Notes under the pieces: model-generated
What the model was told of the DNA's origin: nothing
What the model saw: only the letters and a program-made list of their open reading frames with translations
Databases searched by the model: none
Assembly: GCF_029814175.1 (NCBI RefSeq)
Contig: NZ_CP122312.1
Location: 2,976,001-3,040,000 of the forward strand
Length of the DNA stretch: 64,000 nt
Reading direction: 5' to 3'
From: Halospeciosus flavus
GTDB taxonomy: Archaea; Halobacteriota; Halobacteria; Halobacteriales; Halobacteriaceae
Translations under genes and position numbers: made by a program
Shown: positions 32,791 through 41,094 of the stretch, in pieces
How positions within the stretch are numbered: the stretch's first letter is position 1
Layout of the letters: the number at the start of each line of letters is the position of its first letter

Positions 32791-34539
32791 TCACGGGTAG
32801 GGGTGGAACGGCCGGCTCAACTGCGGTCGGAACCCTAGCTCGCGGGGCACCTGCCTGGCGCGCTCGCCGAAGAACGGTTCGTCGACGTCGACGAACAGCG
32901 GCTGTGCTTCGGGGACGAGCACTCGGACGGCCTCGAACCCGAGTTGCTCGACGTCGCGAGGGGAGAGACGGGCCGCGTAGGCGTCGAGGTCGGCGCCGTC
33001 GAGCGCGTCGAGGACGGCGTCGAGTTCCGCGCGACCGCTCGGTGGCTCCTCGGCACCCACCGAGTCGACTGGGACCGTCGTCTCCGGGTCGACGAACCCG
33101 CGGACCTCGCGTGGGAAGTCGGCGTATCGCGCGATGGCGCCCTCCTCGCCGGCGGCGCGTTCCTCGCCCATCGCCCGGAGTTCCATCCAGTTCTGGAGTG
33201 CCTCGGCCAGCGCGCCGCGGGCGGCGGCGGCCGCGTTGAGGTCGGCCGACGAGCCGGCGGCGAAACACGGCCACTCGCCGTCCGCGCGGTGGACCGTGAC
33301 GGCCACCACGGGCACGTCGACGTCCTGCGTGACGAGCAGCGGCGTCACCGTCAGTCCCTCGCTGCGGGCGCGTTTCGCGAGTTCGGCGAACTCCGGGTCG
33401 GCGTCGGTCACCTGCAACCCGAGTGGCTCGAACGTCGAGTACCACGCGAGCATCGTCGCGTCGCGCTCGACCGTCTCGTAGAGCCCGGAGAGCAGCGCGT
33501 CGACGGTCGACCCGCCGAGTCCGAGCCCGGTCGTGATGGCCGGCCCGAAGCGCTCCTCGTGCGGCGGGAAGACGACGAACTCCGCGGGGAGCGCCGCGTC
33601 CGTCCCGTCGTGGAGGTCGACTCCCCCGACCCACTGGAGCGTGTCGTCCGGGGCGGGCGTCTCGTAGCCCTCGGGGCGGACGAACCGCTCGACCGAGACG
33701 CCGTCGTCGCGGTCGGCGAGCGCACGCTCGAAGTCGGCGGTCCGGTAGACGCCCGCGCTGTACCGCTCCAGTCCCTCGCCGATGGCCTTCATGTAGGCGC
33801 GGTCCCATCCGGCGGCGACGCCGGCCGCCTGCCGGCGCGCCTCGGCGTCGCTGAATCCGCTGGTGTCGCAGAGTTGTGCGAGGTAGTACGGCGCGGGGAA
33901 GGACTCGCGTTCGCCGACGGCCTGCACGACGCCGACGCGGTCGTCGACGGCGCGCTCGGCCCGTTCGAGCGCACCCTGTAGGTCGGGCACGTCCGCGTCG
34001 TCGAGGTCGAGTTCGCGGTCGGGGGTGTCCCCGCAGTCGTCACAGTTCGGGACCGGGAGGAACGCACGCTCGGCGTGTGGGAGTTCGAGGACCGTCCCCG
34101 AGACGTCTGTGCCCGCGAGCGCCCGGACCGCACGCGATCCCGCGTGTGCGCCCGCGAGCCGAATCGCGCTCCGCGAGACGCTCGGTGACTCCTGGACGTC
34201 CTGTGGGTCGGCGTCGGCCGCGACCCGCGTGGACAGGCAGGTGAAACAGCCGCTCTCCGGACCGAACGCGGTGACGCTGGCGTCGACACCGTCCAGCGCG
34301 TAGCCCCCGACGCCGCCGAGTTCGACGGCAATCCAGGGGAGGTCGACGTCCCGGGCACGCTCGTCGGCGCGGCGGAAGTCGGCGCTCCCGGCCCGGCCGA
34401 CGACGACCGCCAGGTCGAGCGACGCGTCGAGGTCGGACGGCGAGGTGTCCGTGACCGTCACGTCGGCGTCGGCGAGTGCGGCCCGGACGGCCTCCGCGGC
34501 GGCACCGCTCCCGACGACGGCGACGGTAGTGTTCGACAT
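32791..34539 (-). CDS. fused E1-like/YcaO protein (azoline-forming cyclodehydratase-like)
   Basis: This protein of 582 residues joins an N-terminal Rossmann, E1/ocin-ThiF-like domain (1-190) to a YcaO domain (about 200-582). The first part starts AVVGSGAAAEAVRAAL and holds two CxxC pairs (CFTC near 97, CDDC near 165) that probably bind zinc. The YcaO part has the ATP/Mg residues in AIGEGLERYSAG, YETVERDATMLAWY and ALAEALQNWMELR. The C-terminus RPFHPYP resembles the proline-rich end of azoline-forming enzymes. Such fusions modify Cys/Ser/Thr of peptides to thiazoline or oxazoline rings, or make thioamides. No dehydrogenase, protease, exporter or clear precursor gene is adjacent, so the substrate is open. 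Confidence 0.85.
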   Translation of the reverse strand: MSNTTVAVVGSGAAAEAVRAALADADVTVTDTSPSDLDASLDLAVVVGRAGSADFRRADERARDVDLPWIAVELGGVGGYALDGVDASVTAFGPESGCFTCLSTRVAADADPQDVQESPSVSRSAIRLAGAHAGSRAVRALAGTDVSGTVLELPHAERAFLPVPNCDDCGDTPDRELDLDDADVPDLQGALERAERAVDDRVGVVQAVGERESFPAPYYLAQLCDTSGFSDAEARRQAAGVAAGWDRAYMKAIGEGLERYSAGVYRTADFERALADRDDGVSVERFVRPEGYETPAPDDTLQWVGGVDLHDGTDAALPAEFVVFPPHEERFGPAITTGLGLGGSTVDALLSGLYETVERDATMLAWYSTFEPLGLQVTDADPEFAELAKRARSEGLTVTPLLVTQDVDVPVVAVTVHRADGEWPCFAAGSSADLNAAAAARGALAEALQNWMELRAMGEERAAGEEGAIARYADFPREVRGFVDPETTVPVDSVGAEEPPSGRAELDAVLDALDGADLDAYAARLSPRDVEQLGFEAVRVLVPEAQPLFVDVDEPFFGERARQVPRELGFRPQLSRPFHPYP

Positions 34540-34612
34540 GCCTCCGGCTACGCGGGGCGACGATAATGAAGAAGGTGGGTTCGGCTCGCGAGTCGACCGG
34601 GTCCGGGTCCGC

Positions 34613-35434
34613 TTAGCTAGCGAGGATGGACTGGGCGACGTTGGCGAGTTCGGAGGGTGGGGCGTCCTGAAGCCGGTCGTCGGAGAGCTTCAGGCGGAGA
34701 CGGGGTCGACCGACGTCGATGGGGACCTTCTCCGTGTCGATAAGACCCATGTCTTCGAGCTTCGTCTTCGTGCGGCTGAACGTAGCCTTGGAGGCGATAC
34801 CGACGTCCTCGCCCCACTTGGAGATGTCGTAGAGGAGCACGCGGTTGCGCGCGGCGACGAGGAGACTGATCGTGACCTCGTCCAGGCCATCACCGTCGCC
34901 ACGAGCGGTCTCGAGCGACGCGAGCACGTTCTCGAAGTCCTCCTCGACTTCGGGGCTGATGTCCTCGTCGAGCGTCTGCCGGATGCGCGAGATACCGGGC
35001 GTCCGGAGCGTGTACTCGTCGGCGGACTCCCAGTCGGCCTCGACGGCCTCGTAGGCGGCGTCGACGAACTCCTCGTCGTCGGTGACGAGCCCACCGACGT
35101 CGTCACCGGCGGCGACCAGCGCGACGGTCGCGTCCTCCGTGACGAGCAGCGAACTCCGCGTGCTGTCCTCGACGGTGCGAAGCGAGAGCGTGTCGGCCTC
35201 GATGAGGTCGGCCGTGTTGGAGGCGACGAGGAAGTCGTCCATCACGTCCTTCAGCAGTCGTTCGTCGGCGAGCATCCGGATCTCCGGAAGGTCGCCCTCG
35301 TAATACGTCGCAGTCTCGACGACACTCTCGATCGTGTCCGCCGAGGGGTTCACGACGAACAGGTCGTCGGGTCCCTCGTCGAACACTTCCCCCAGAACGC
35401 CGTCGACCGTGGTGCCGAGCAAGTTGGCTGTCAT
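34613..35434 (-). CDS. winged-helix transcriptional regulator, TbsP-like
   Basis: This protein of 273 residues starts MTANLLGTTVDGVLGEVFDE. Its N-terminal sensor-like domain includes LADERLLKDVMDDFLVASNTADLI. The C-terminal winged helix (about 190-273) has LVAARNRVLLYDISKWGEDVGIASKATFSRTKTKLEDMGLID, the recognition helix region, and LRLKLSDDRLQ as the wing. The layout fits the haloarchaeal TbsP group, which has been linked to glucose-responsive control with TrmB; that name is from memory and uncertain. A very AT-rich promoter (ATATATAA at 35461-35468) lies 27-34 nt upstream of ATG 35434. It follows the CHAT gene on the same strand, 155 bp away. Confidence 0.78.
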   Translation of the reverse strand: MTANLLGTTVDGVLGEVFDEGPDDLFVVNPSADTIESVVETATYYEGDLPEIRMLADERLLKDVMDDFLVASNTADLIEADTLSLRTVEDSTRSSLLVTEDATVALVAAGDDVGGLVTDDEEFVDAAYEAVEADWESADEYTLRTPGISRIRQTLDEDISPEVEEDFENVLASLETARGDGDGLDEVTISLLVAARNRVLLYDISKWGEDVGIASKATFSRTKTKLEDMGLIDTEKVPIDVGRPRLRLKLSDDRLQDAPPSELANVAQSILAS

Positions 35435-35460
35435 CCCTGTGGGGATATTAGAACACATGC

Positions 35461-35468
35461 ATATATAA
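35461..35468 (-). promoter_or_regulatory. TATA box of the TbsP-like gene
   Basis: TTATATAT on the minus strand lies in a 20-bp AT-rich tract, centred 30 nt before the ATG. It is among the strongest TATA boxes in the window. Confidence 0.75.
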
Positions 35469-35589
35469 TTTTATCGCCAGTCGAGAAGGTGTAAAACTGG
35501 CTCTCGACGGGAAAATAACGGCGTACAGCGTTTAGTTCTCGAATCGTGGCTGCTGAATCAGCCGTCGCTTCGGTCGAACAGAGCCCCGC

Positions 35590-37623
35590 TCAGCGGAGTC
35601 GTTCGGCGACCTCGTCGGACCAGAAGAACTCGCCCTCGTAGACGACCGGGACCTCGGAGCGGTCGAGGAAGTTGAGGAACGGGTCCCAGCGGAGCGTCGT
35701 CTCGACCTCGTTGCCGATGAGGTGCATCGACTGCTCGTTCGGGACGTACGGCTTGTAGACGCCGCCGTGCCCCCAGAGCAGTCCGGCCTTGTAGCGGACG
35801 TTGAAGTCGCCGCTATCCAGTCGCTCGACGTTCACCGTGGCCGGGATGAAGGCGTCGGACTGGGTGATGACCTGCGTCCCGTCGCCGACGACGGCGTAGT
35901 CTTTGCCCATCATGATGCGCCGGCGCGCGAGGCGGATGGCGCGCTCGATGGAGAACCCGTTGACGAGCATCCGGGCGAACGCCGTGCCGACCTTCGCGGC
36001 CTGCTCGTCGAGCACCTTCCGGAAGGTGACGGCGCCCGCGACACTGCCCTTCCGGACGAGGTCCAGTCCCTCGTAGTAGGAGCCACAGGCGTTGAGGAAG
36101 AAGGTCTGGGCGTTCGACTCCTCGATGCTCTCGATGGAGAGGTTGCCGTCGGCACACCGTAGGCCGTCCACCTCACAGTGGCCGATGTAGTGGACGAAGT
36201 CGTTCGGTTCTTCGAGGACCGTGGCGAGTTCGTCTTTCGTGAGGTCGTACTCCAGCGAGAGGTCCATCGGGAGTTCCTTCGCGCGTTCCTCGTAGATTTC
36301 GGCGACGCGGTCGCGCTCGCCGGCCATCTCCTTGTCGTTGAGGACGACCGTGACGGAGATGGTGTCGTCGTCGGCGCCGAGGTAGTCGAGGTTGTTGAAG
36401 TAGGCCTCGGGGATGGTCTTGAATACGTCGATGGGGGTCCCCTCGGCCATCCACCCGTGGACGCGGCCCTGCCGGAGTTTCGGCTTCACCATGTCGACGC
36501 TCGCGATGGGACCGGGCGACTGCCGGTAGAAGTCGTCGAGCGAGCGCTCCATCAACTCACGCCCCTCCAACTCGGTCGTCTCGGGCGGGTAGATGTAGCT
36601 CATCCGGTCGAGGAGGAAGGGGAGAACTCGCGCGTGCTCGAAGGTCGGTTCGACGTGCATCGCGAGGTGCCACTCCGGGAGTTCGTCCTTCACGAGCGTG
36701 TAGGGGGCGTCGAGGTACTCGAGGAGCCGCTCGTCGGGGTCCATCGCGTACGCCTCCTCGGCGTCGAGGTCGAGTTGGTCGAGGAGTTCGCCCTCCGAGA
36801 CGTTCATGCCGTGTGGACCCGCGTCCCTGACGAGACAGTCGAGCCAGAACACCCGCTTGAGGAGTGCGGGGGCCGCACGCAACAGGTCCGGTCCCAGTTC
36901 GTAGTGGAGTCCGAGGTCGGGTGCGCGCACGTGCGGGATGACGCCCTCCTCGACGGTCAACTCGGCCGGGAGGTAGTAGGCCAGGGGCGCGACGGCGAAC
37001 ACGGTCTCCATGTCCGGCGGGACGTGTACCTCGATGCCGGTATCGGGCGTCTGCTCGACGACGGCGTCCGGGATGTCGTAGCCGTCGCCGAACTCGACTT
37101 TCGGCGGGTGTCGGCGCATCGTCGGGAACGACCGGTCCGGTCCCGTCGTCCGGTGTGCAGAGGTGGCGTGCGTGATGGCCGTCGCCAACCCCTCGACCGT
37201 CTCGGGGACCGTGATCGTCGTGCCGGGGGCACGGATCCGACTCCGGAACCCGATGGTGATACGTCGCCGTTCCGGGAAGCGGACCACGAGGTCGTCGTGC
37301 GTCTGTTCGAGCGACGCCGGTCCCTCGAAGCGGATGTACGCCTTGATGCTGGCGTCCATGTTGAGGAGGTAGACCCCCTCGCCGACCTCGTACGGCTTCT
37401 CACGGTCGATTTCGACAGTCTCGCCACTCTCGACGTCGAGAACGGAGGCGAACAGTGGCGGCAGAGAGAGCGTCTCGACCTCGCCGCCCACCACGGCGTC
37501 GGTCGGGTGCGTGATCTCACTCTGCGGTTCACACGTCCGCCAGTCGGGCGCTTCGATGACGAGTTCGCGCTTCGCGCTGTCTATCGCGCGGATCCCCGTC
37601 TGGGTCTCCTCCCACTCGATCAC
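35590..37623 (-). CDS. CHAT-domain caspase-like protein
   Basis: This protein of 677 residues starts at the GTG at 37623 (VIEWEETQTGIRAID); the long upstream open frame is antisense to glyA and not protein-like. Residues 1-330 form beta-rich regions of unknown role. The C-terminal CHAT domain (about 390-620) has the His in FVHYIGHCE (His482) and the Cys in FFLNACGSYY (Cys513), the caspase-like dyad. GSVAGAVTFRKVLDEQ and FSIERAIRLARR are the usual following motifs. It should be a cytosolic cysteine protease or a relative. No partner such as a TPR adaptor or gasdermin is adjacent. Its TATA box (37649-37657) lies 30 nt upstream. It is divergent from glyA. Confidence 0.85.
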   Translation of the reverse strand: MIEWEETQTGIRAIDSAKRELVIEAPDWRTCEPQSEITHPTDAVVGGEVETLSLPPLFASVLDVESGETVEIDREKPYEVGEGVYLLNMDASIKAYIRFEGPASLEQTHDDLVVRFPERRRITIGFRSRIRAPGTTITVPETVEGLATAITHATSAHRTTGPDRSFPTMRRHPPKVEFGDGYDIPDAVVEQTPDTGIEVHVPPDMETVFAVAPLAYYLPAELTVEEGVIPHVRAPDLGLHYELGPDLLRAAPALLKRVFWLDCLVRDAGPHGMNVSEGELLDQLDLDAEEAYAMDPDERLLEYLDAPYTLVKDELPEWHLAMHVEPTFEHARVLPFLLDRMSYIYPPETTELEGRELMERSLDDFYRQSPGPIASVDMVKPKLRQGRVHGWMAEGTPIDVFKTIPEAYFNNLDYLGADDDTISVTVVLNDKEMAGERDRVAEIYEERAKELPMDLSLEYDLTKDELATVLEEPNDFVHYIGHCEVDGLRCADGNLSIESIEESNAQTFFLNACGSYYEGLDLVRKGSVAGAVTFRKVLDEQAAKVGTAFARMLVNGFSIERAIRLARRRIMMGKDYAVVGDGTQVITQSDAFIPATVNVERLDSGDFNVRYKAGLLWGHGGVYKPYVPNEQSMHLIGNEVETTLRWDPFLNFLDRSEVPVVYEGEFFWSDEVAERLR

Positions 37624-37648
37624 GTACGTCTCCCCTACAGGAGATGGG

Positions 37649-37657
37649 CATATATTT
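37649..37657 (-). promoter_or_regulatory. TATA box of the CHAT gene
   Basis: AAATATATG on the minus strand is centred 30 nt before the GTG at 37623. This supports the GTG start over any upstream codon. Confidence 0.7.
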
Positions 37658-37724
37658 CTGTCGAGGACGGTGCGTGATTTAGTACCTCGAACCGTCCGGC
37701 GTAAACTTAGCCGGAGGTGGGCAA

Positions 37725-37732
37725 GTTTATGG
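37725..37732 (+). promoter_or_regulatory. TATA box of glyA
   Basis: GTTTATGG is centred 27 nt before the glyA ATG at 37756. The in-frame ATG at 37730-37732 overlaps this box, so translation from the later ATG is preferred. Confidence 0.65.
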
Positions 37733-37755
37733 CTCCCCGCGGGCGCAGTAAGGAC

Positions 37756-39003
37756 ATGAGCTACGACGAGGTACGCGAGGTCGACGAGGCCGTCGCGGCA
37801 GCCCTCGAAGGCGAGCGAGAGCGGCAGAACGACACCCTCGCGATGATCGCGAGCGAGAACCACGTCAGCGAGGCGGTCCTGGAGGCCCAGGGCAGCGAAC
37901 TCACCAACAAGTACGCCGAGGGCTACCCCGGCGAGCGCTACTACGGTGGCTGTGAGTTCGCCGACGAAGTCGAGACGCTCGCCATCGAGCGCGCGAAGGC
38001 GCTGTGGGGTGCCGAACACGTCAACGTCCAGCCCCACTCCGGGTCGTCGGCGAACCTCGGCGTCTACCTCGCCGTCCTCGAACCCGGCGACAAGATTCTG
38101 AGCCTCGACCTCACCCACGGTGGCCACCTCTCGCACGGTCACCAGGCGAATTTCGCCGGCCAACTCTTCGACGTCGAACACTACGAGGTCGACGCCGAGA
38201 CCGGCTACCTCGACTACGAGGGCATCCGCGAGCAGGCCGAGGAGTTCGAACCCGACATCGTCGTCTCCGGCTTCTCCGCCTACCCGCGGGAGGTCGAGTG
38301 GGAGCGTATCCAGGCGGCCGCCGACGCCGTCGACGCCTACCACATGGCCGACATCGCCCACATCACGGGTCTCGTCGCCGCCGACGTCCACTCCTCGCCG
38401 GTCGGCGTCGCGGACTTCGTCACCGGGTCGACGCACAAGACCATCCGTGCCGGGCGTGGCGGCATCATCATGTGTCGCGAGGAGTACGCCGACGCCGTCG
38501 ACTCCGCCGTCTTCCCCGGCGCGCAGGGCGGCCCCCTCATGCACAACATCGCCGGCAAGGCCGTCGGCTTCGAGGAGGCGCTCCAGCCCGAGTTCGAGGA
38601 GTACGCCGAGCAGGTCGTCGAGAACGCCGAGGTCCTCGCCGAGACCCTCCAGGGCCACGGCTTCTCGCTGGTCTCCGGCGGCACCGACACCCACCTCGTC
38701 CTCGCCGACCTCCGCGAGTCGCACCCGGACACCACGGGCGGCGACGCCGAGGAGGCGCTCGAAGAGGTCGGTATCGTCCTGAACGCCAACACGGTCCCCG
38801 GCGAGACGCGCTCGGCGTTCAACCCCTCGGGCATCCGTGCCGGTACGCCCTGCCTGACGACTCGCGGCTTCGGTCCCGAGGAGATCGAGATCGTCGGCGA
38901 CTGCATCGCGAAGGTCGTCGACAACGTCGGCGACGAGGAGGTCTACGCGGAGGTCTCGGAGACGGTCGACGAACTCTGCGCGGAGTACCCCGTCTACGGG
39001 TAG
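37756..39003 (+). CDS. glyA: serine hydroxymethyltransferase
   Basis: This PLP enzyme of 415 residues interconverts serine and glycine and moves a one-carbon unit to tetrahydrofolate. Visible family motifs are MIASENHVSEAVLEAQGSELTNKYAEGYPG near the start, the PLP aspartate region MADIAHITGLVA, and the Schiff-base lysine in VTGSTHKTIRAGRGG (Lys228). The late GTRSAFNP equivalent here is GETRSAFNPSGIRAGTP. Start choice follows the TATA box position. folD lies 950 bp downstream on the same strand, with a membrane protein gene between, so this is a one-carbon neighbourhood. Confidence 0.96.
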   Translation: MSYDEVREVDEAVAAALEGERERQNDTLAMIASENHVSEAVLEAQGSELTNKYAEGYPGERYYGGCEFADEVETLAIERAKALWGAEHVNVQPHSGSSANLGVYLAVLEPGDKILSLDLTHGGHLSHGHQANFAGQLFDVEHYEVDAETGYLDYEGIREQAEEFEPDIVVSGFSAYPREVEWERIQAAADAVDAYHMADIAHITGLVAADVHSSPVGVADFVTGSTHKTIRAGRGGIIMCREEYADAVDSAVFPGAQGGPLMHNIAGKAVGFEEALQPEFEEYAEQVVENAEVLAETLQGHGFSLVSGGTDTHLVLADLRESHPDTTGGDAEEALEEVGIVLNANTVPGETRSAFNPSGIRAGTPCLTTRGFGPEEIEIVGDCIAKVVDNVGDEEVYAEVSETVDELCAEYPVYG

Positions 39004-39054
39004 CCCTCGCCGTCTGCCCGAACCCTCACAAGACCCGCGCCCGAATCCACCCCC

Positions 39055-39855
39055 ATGGGTGAGGAGTCGTCGGCCGTGACCGACTTCCAGCGGACGGTCC
39101 GCGCCGTCGTCGCCGAGGCACGCGAGCAGCGGATGACGCTCGTCGCGGCCGGTCTCGCGTACTACCTCTTCTTGTTGCTGGTCCCGCTGTCGTTGCTCGC
39201 GCTGATCGTCCTGGAGGAGGCCGGCGAACTCTCCCACGTCGTCCCCATCCTCCACTCGATCGCCGAGACGAAGGTCACCGTCGGGACGCTCCACCAGATA
39301 ACGGGCGGCGACCAGCCACGCGAACGCGCGGCGGTCATCGCGTCGGTGTTGCTCATCTGGAGCGCGACGCGGACGTTCCAGGCGCTCAACCGCGTCTTCG
39401 CCGACGTCCTGGAGACGAATGCGGACGAACGAGTCGTCCAGGAGATCCTCGAAGTCGTCGTCGTGCTCGTCCTCACTATCGGGTCCATCGGGTTCGTCGC
39501 CGCCGGCGGCGTCCTCCTGGCGCGGGCGACCGACGCCGCCTCGTGGTACGCCTCCGCGCCGGTCTTGCTGTTCGTCGGCTTCGTCCTCCTCTTCTTCCCC
39601 ATCTACTACGTCTTCCCGGCGACGGACGTGACCGTCGGGGAGGTCCTCCCCGGCACGCTGTTCGCGGCCGGCGCGTGGACCCTCTCCGGACTCGGCTTCC
39701 GCCTCTACGCGGAGGCCTCCCGGAGCGTCCACCTCTACGGCGTCGTCGGCGCCGTCCTCCTGCTCATGACGTGGCTCTACGTCGGCGGACTCGTCCTCCT
39801 CGTCGGCGTCGTCCTGAACGCGGTGCTGGGTGGGCACGTCGTCCCGGAGGAGTGA
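39055..39855 (+). CDS. YihY/BrkB family membrane protein
   Basis: This membrane protein of 266 residues has about six helices and matches the YihY/virulence factor BrkB family, once misnamed ribonuclease BN. The first amphipathic region EQRMTLVAAGLAYYLFLLLVPL is the family start motif. IWSATRTFQALNRVFADVLE lies between helices, and the late GVVGAVLLLMTWLYVGGLVLLVGVVLNAVL is the conserved last pair of helices. The role is not established; a transporter or lipid-related function has been proposed for relatives. It lies between glyA and folD but is not functionally linked to them by sequence. Confidence 0.87.
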   Translation: MGEESSAVTDFQRTVRAVVAEAREQRMTLVAAGLAYYLFLLLVPLSLLALIVLEEAGELSHVVPILHSIAETKVTVGTLHQITGGDQPRERAAVIASVLLIWSATRTFQALNRVFADVLETNADERVVQEILEVVVVLVLTIGSIGFVAAGGVLLARATDAASWYASAPVLLFVGFVLLFFPIYYVFPATDVTVGEVLPGTLFAAGAWTLSGLGFRLYAEASRSVHLYGVVGAVLLLMTWLYVGGLVLLVGVVLNAVLGGHVVPEE

Positions 39856-39913
39856 GTGATACACGTCCCTGCATACATAACGGTATTATTGCCACTAGAT
39901 GGGCACGCTCCGG

Positions 39914-39920
39914 CATATTG
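39914..39920 (+). promoter_or_regulatory. TATA box of folD
   Basis: CATATTG is centred about 33 nt before the folD ATG at 39950. It shows that folD has its own promoter after the BrkB gene. Confidence 0.55.
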
Positions 39921-39949
39921 AAGGCGCTCCCGTTCGAAGACGTGGGTGA

Positions 39950-40831
39950 ATGACCACCGTCATCGACGGCGACGCCGTCGCGAAGGACCTGCGCGACGAA
40001 CTCGCAGCACGCGTCGAGACCCTGAAGGAGTCGGGCGTCCAGCCCGGTCTCGCGACCGTCCTCATGAGCGAGGACCCCGCGAGCGAGACGTACGTCTCGA
40101 TGAAACAGCGCGACTGTGAGGAACTCGGCATCGAGAGCATCCACGTCGAAATCGACCCCGAGAAACCCGCCGAGGGGCTCTACGGCGTCATCGACGACCT
40201 GAACGCCGACCCGAACGTCAACGGCATCCTGGTCCAACTCCCGGTCCCGGACCACGTCGACAAGCGGGAGGTCCTCCGCCGCATCGACCCCGCGAAGGAC
40301 GTCGACGGTTTCCACCCGGAGAACGTCGGCCGACTCGTCGCCGGGAACCCCCGCTTCAAGCCCTGTACGCCCCACGGCGTCGAGTACCTCCTCGACGACG
40401 CCGGCGTCGAACTCGACGGTGCGGACGCCGTGATCGTCGGCCGCTCGGACATCGTCGGCAAGCCGATGGCCCACCTGCTCTTGCAGTCCGACGCCACCGT
40501 CACGGTCGCCCACTCCCACACGGACGACCTCGCCGCGAAGACCCGCGATGCCGACGTCGTCGTCGCGGCCGCGGGCGTCCCCGAACTCGTCGACGGGTCG
40601 ATGCTCACCGAGGGCACCGCCGTCGTCGACGTCGGGGTCAACCGCGTCGACGCGGACAACGAGAAGGGGTACGAACTCGTCGGCGACGTCGAGTACGAGA
40701 GCGCGAAGGAGAAGGCCGACGTCATCACGCCCGTCCCGGGCGGCGTCGGCCCGATGACCCGCGCGATGCTCCTCTACAACACCGTGAAGGCCGCCTCGTC
40801 GCAGGAGGACGTCCCGGTCGACCTCCCCTGA
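39950..40831 (+). CDS. folD: bifunctional methylene-THF dehydrogenase/methenyl-THF cyclohydrolase
   Basis: This protein of 293 residues oxidises methylene-tetrahydrofolate and hydrolyses the methenyl form to 10-formyl-THF. The catalytic region SETYVSMKQRDCEELGI holds the Tyr-x3-Lys pair. GILVQLPVPDHVD and DVDGFHPENVGRL are the classic substrate motifs. The NADP site is VIVGRSDIVGKPMAHLL, and the end has TPVPGGVGPMTRAML. Length and motifs are standard. With glyA just upstream it forms a serine-to-formyl-THF pathway. Confidence 0.97.
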   Translation: MTTVIDGDAVAKDLRDELAARVETLKESGVQPGLATVLMSEDPASETYVSMKQRDCEELGIESIHVEIDPEKPAEGLYGVIDDLNADPNVNGILVQLPVPDHVDKREVLRRIDPAKDVDGFHPENVGRLVAGNPRFKPCTPHGVEYLLDDAGVELDGADAVIVGRSDIVGKPMAHLLLQSDATVTVAHSHTDDLAAKTRDADVVVAAAGVPELVDGSMLTEGTAVVDVGVNRVDADNEKGYELVGDVEYESAKEKADVITPVPGGVGPMTRAMLLYNTVKAASSQEDVPVDLP

Positions 40832-40848
40832 CGCCGGCCGTTTCATTT

Positions 40849-40871
40849 TTCCATACGAACGTAGTATGGAA
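40849..40871. promoter_or_regulatory. 8-bp dyad in the promoter of the 40876 gene
   Basis: TTCCATAC (40849-40856) and GTATGGAA (40864-40871) form a perfect inverted repeat with a 7-nt spacer. It runs from the likely TATA position (TTTTTCCA) to just before the ATG, so a bound protein would block initiation. It looks like an operator. Confidence 0.5.
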
Positions 40872-40875
40872 TAAT

Positions 40876-41094
40876 ATGGTAGACTGGTCTTCGACCGACT
40901 TCGCGAACAACATCGACGACGTCTTCGACCGAACCGTCCTCGGCGCCGCGTTCGTCACGTACGCGGCGAACTCCATCATCGACCACTTCCTCGCTATCTT
41001 CGTCTCCAGCGAAGTCGTGACGTTCGTGGCGTGGGTGACCATCTTCTTCCTGTCCACCCTCGTCTTCGCCTACTGGAGCAAGATCATGGGCTGA
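40876..41094 (+). CDS. small membrane protein, function unknown
   Basis: This protein of 72 residues has an N-terminal polar part (MVDWSSTDFANNIDDVFDRT) and two hydrophobic helices (about 21-40 and 45-68). It lacks cysteine and any catalytic motif. Its stop directly abuts the stop of the convergent zinc-ribbon gene. A perfect dyad covers its promoter, so regulated expression is likely. I do not recognise the family. Confidence 0.7.
   Translation: MVDWSSTDFANNIDDVFDRTVLGAAFVTYAANSIIDHFLAIFVSSEVVTFVAWVTIFFLSTLVFAYWSKIMG

Noticed and set aside
32701..32838. 45-codon frame with Cys and Thr/Ser as a YcaO precursor peptide
   Set aside because: Not listed as a gene: it overlaps RNA copy C and the 3' end of the YcaO gene, has a weak start and no leader-like sequence. 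Kept only as a remark in the YcaO finding.
37624..39864. Minus-strand open extension of the CHAT gene to 1,424 codons
   Set aside because: The extra 747 codons are antisense to glyA and the BrkB gene and read as low-complexity sequence; the GTG at 37623 has a proper TATA box.
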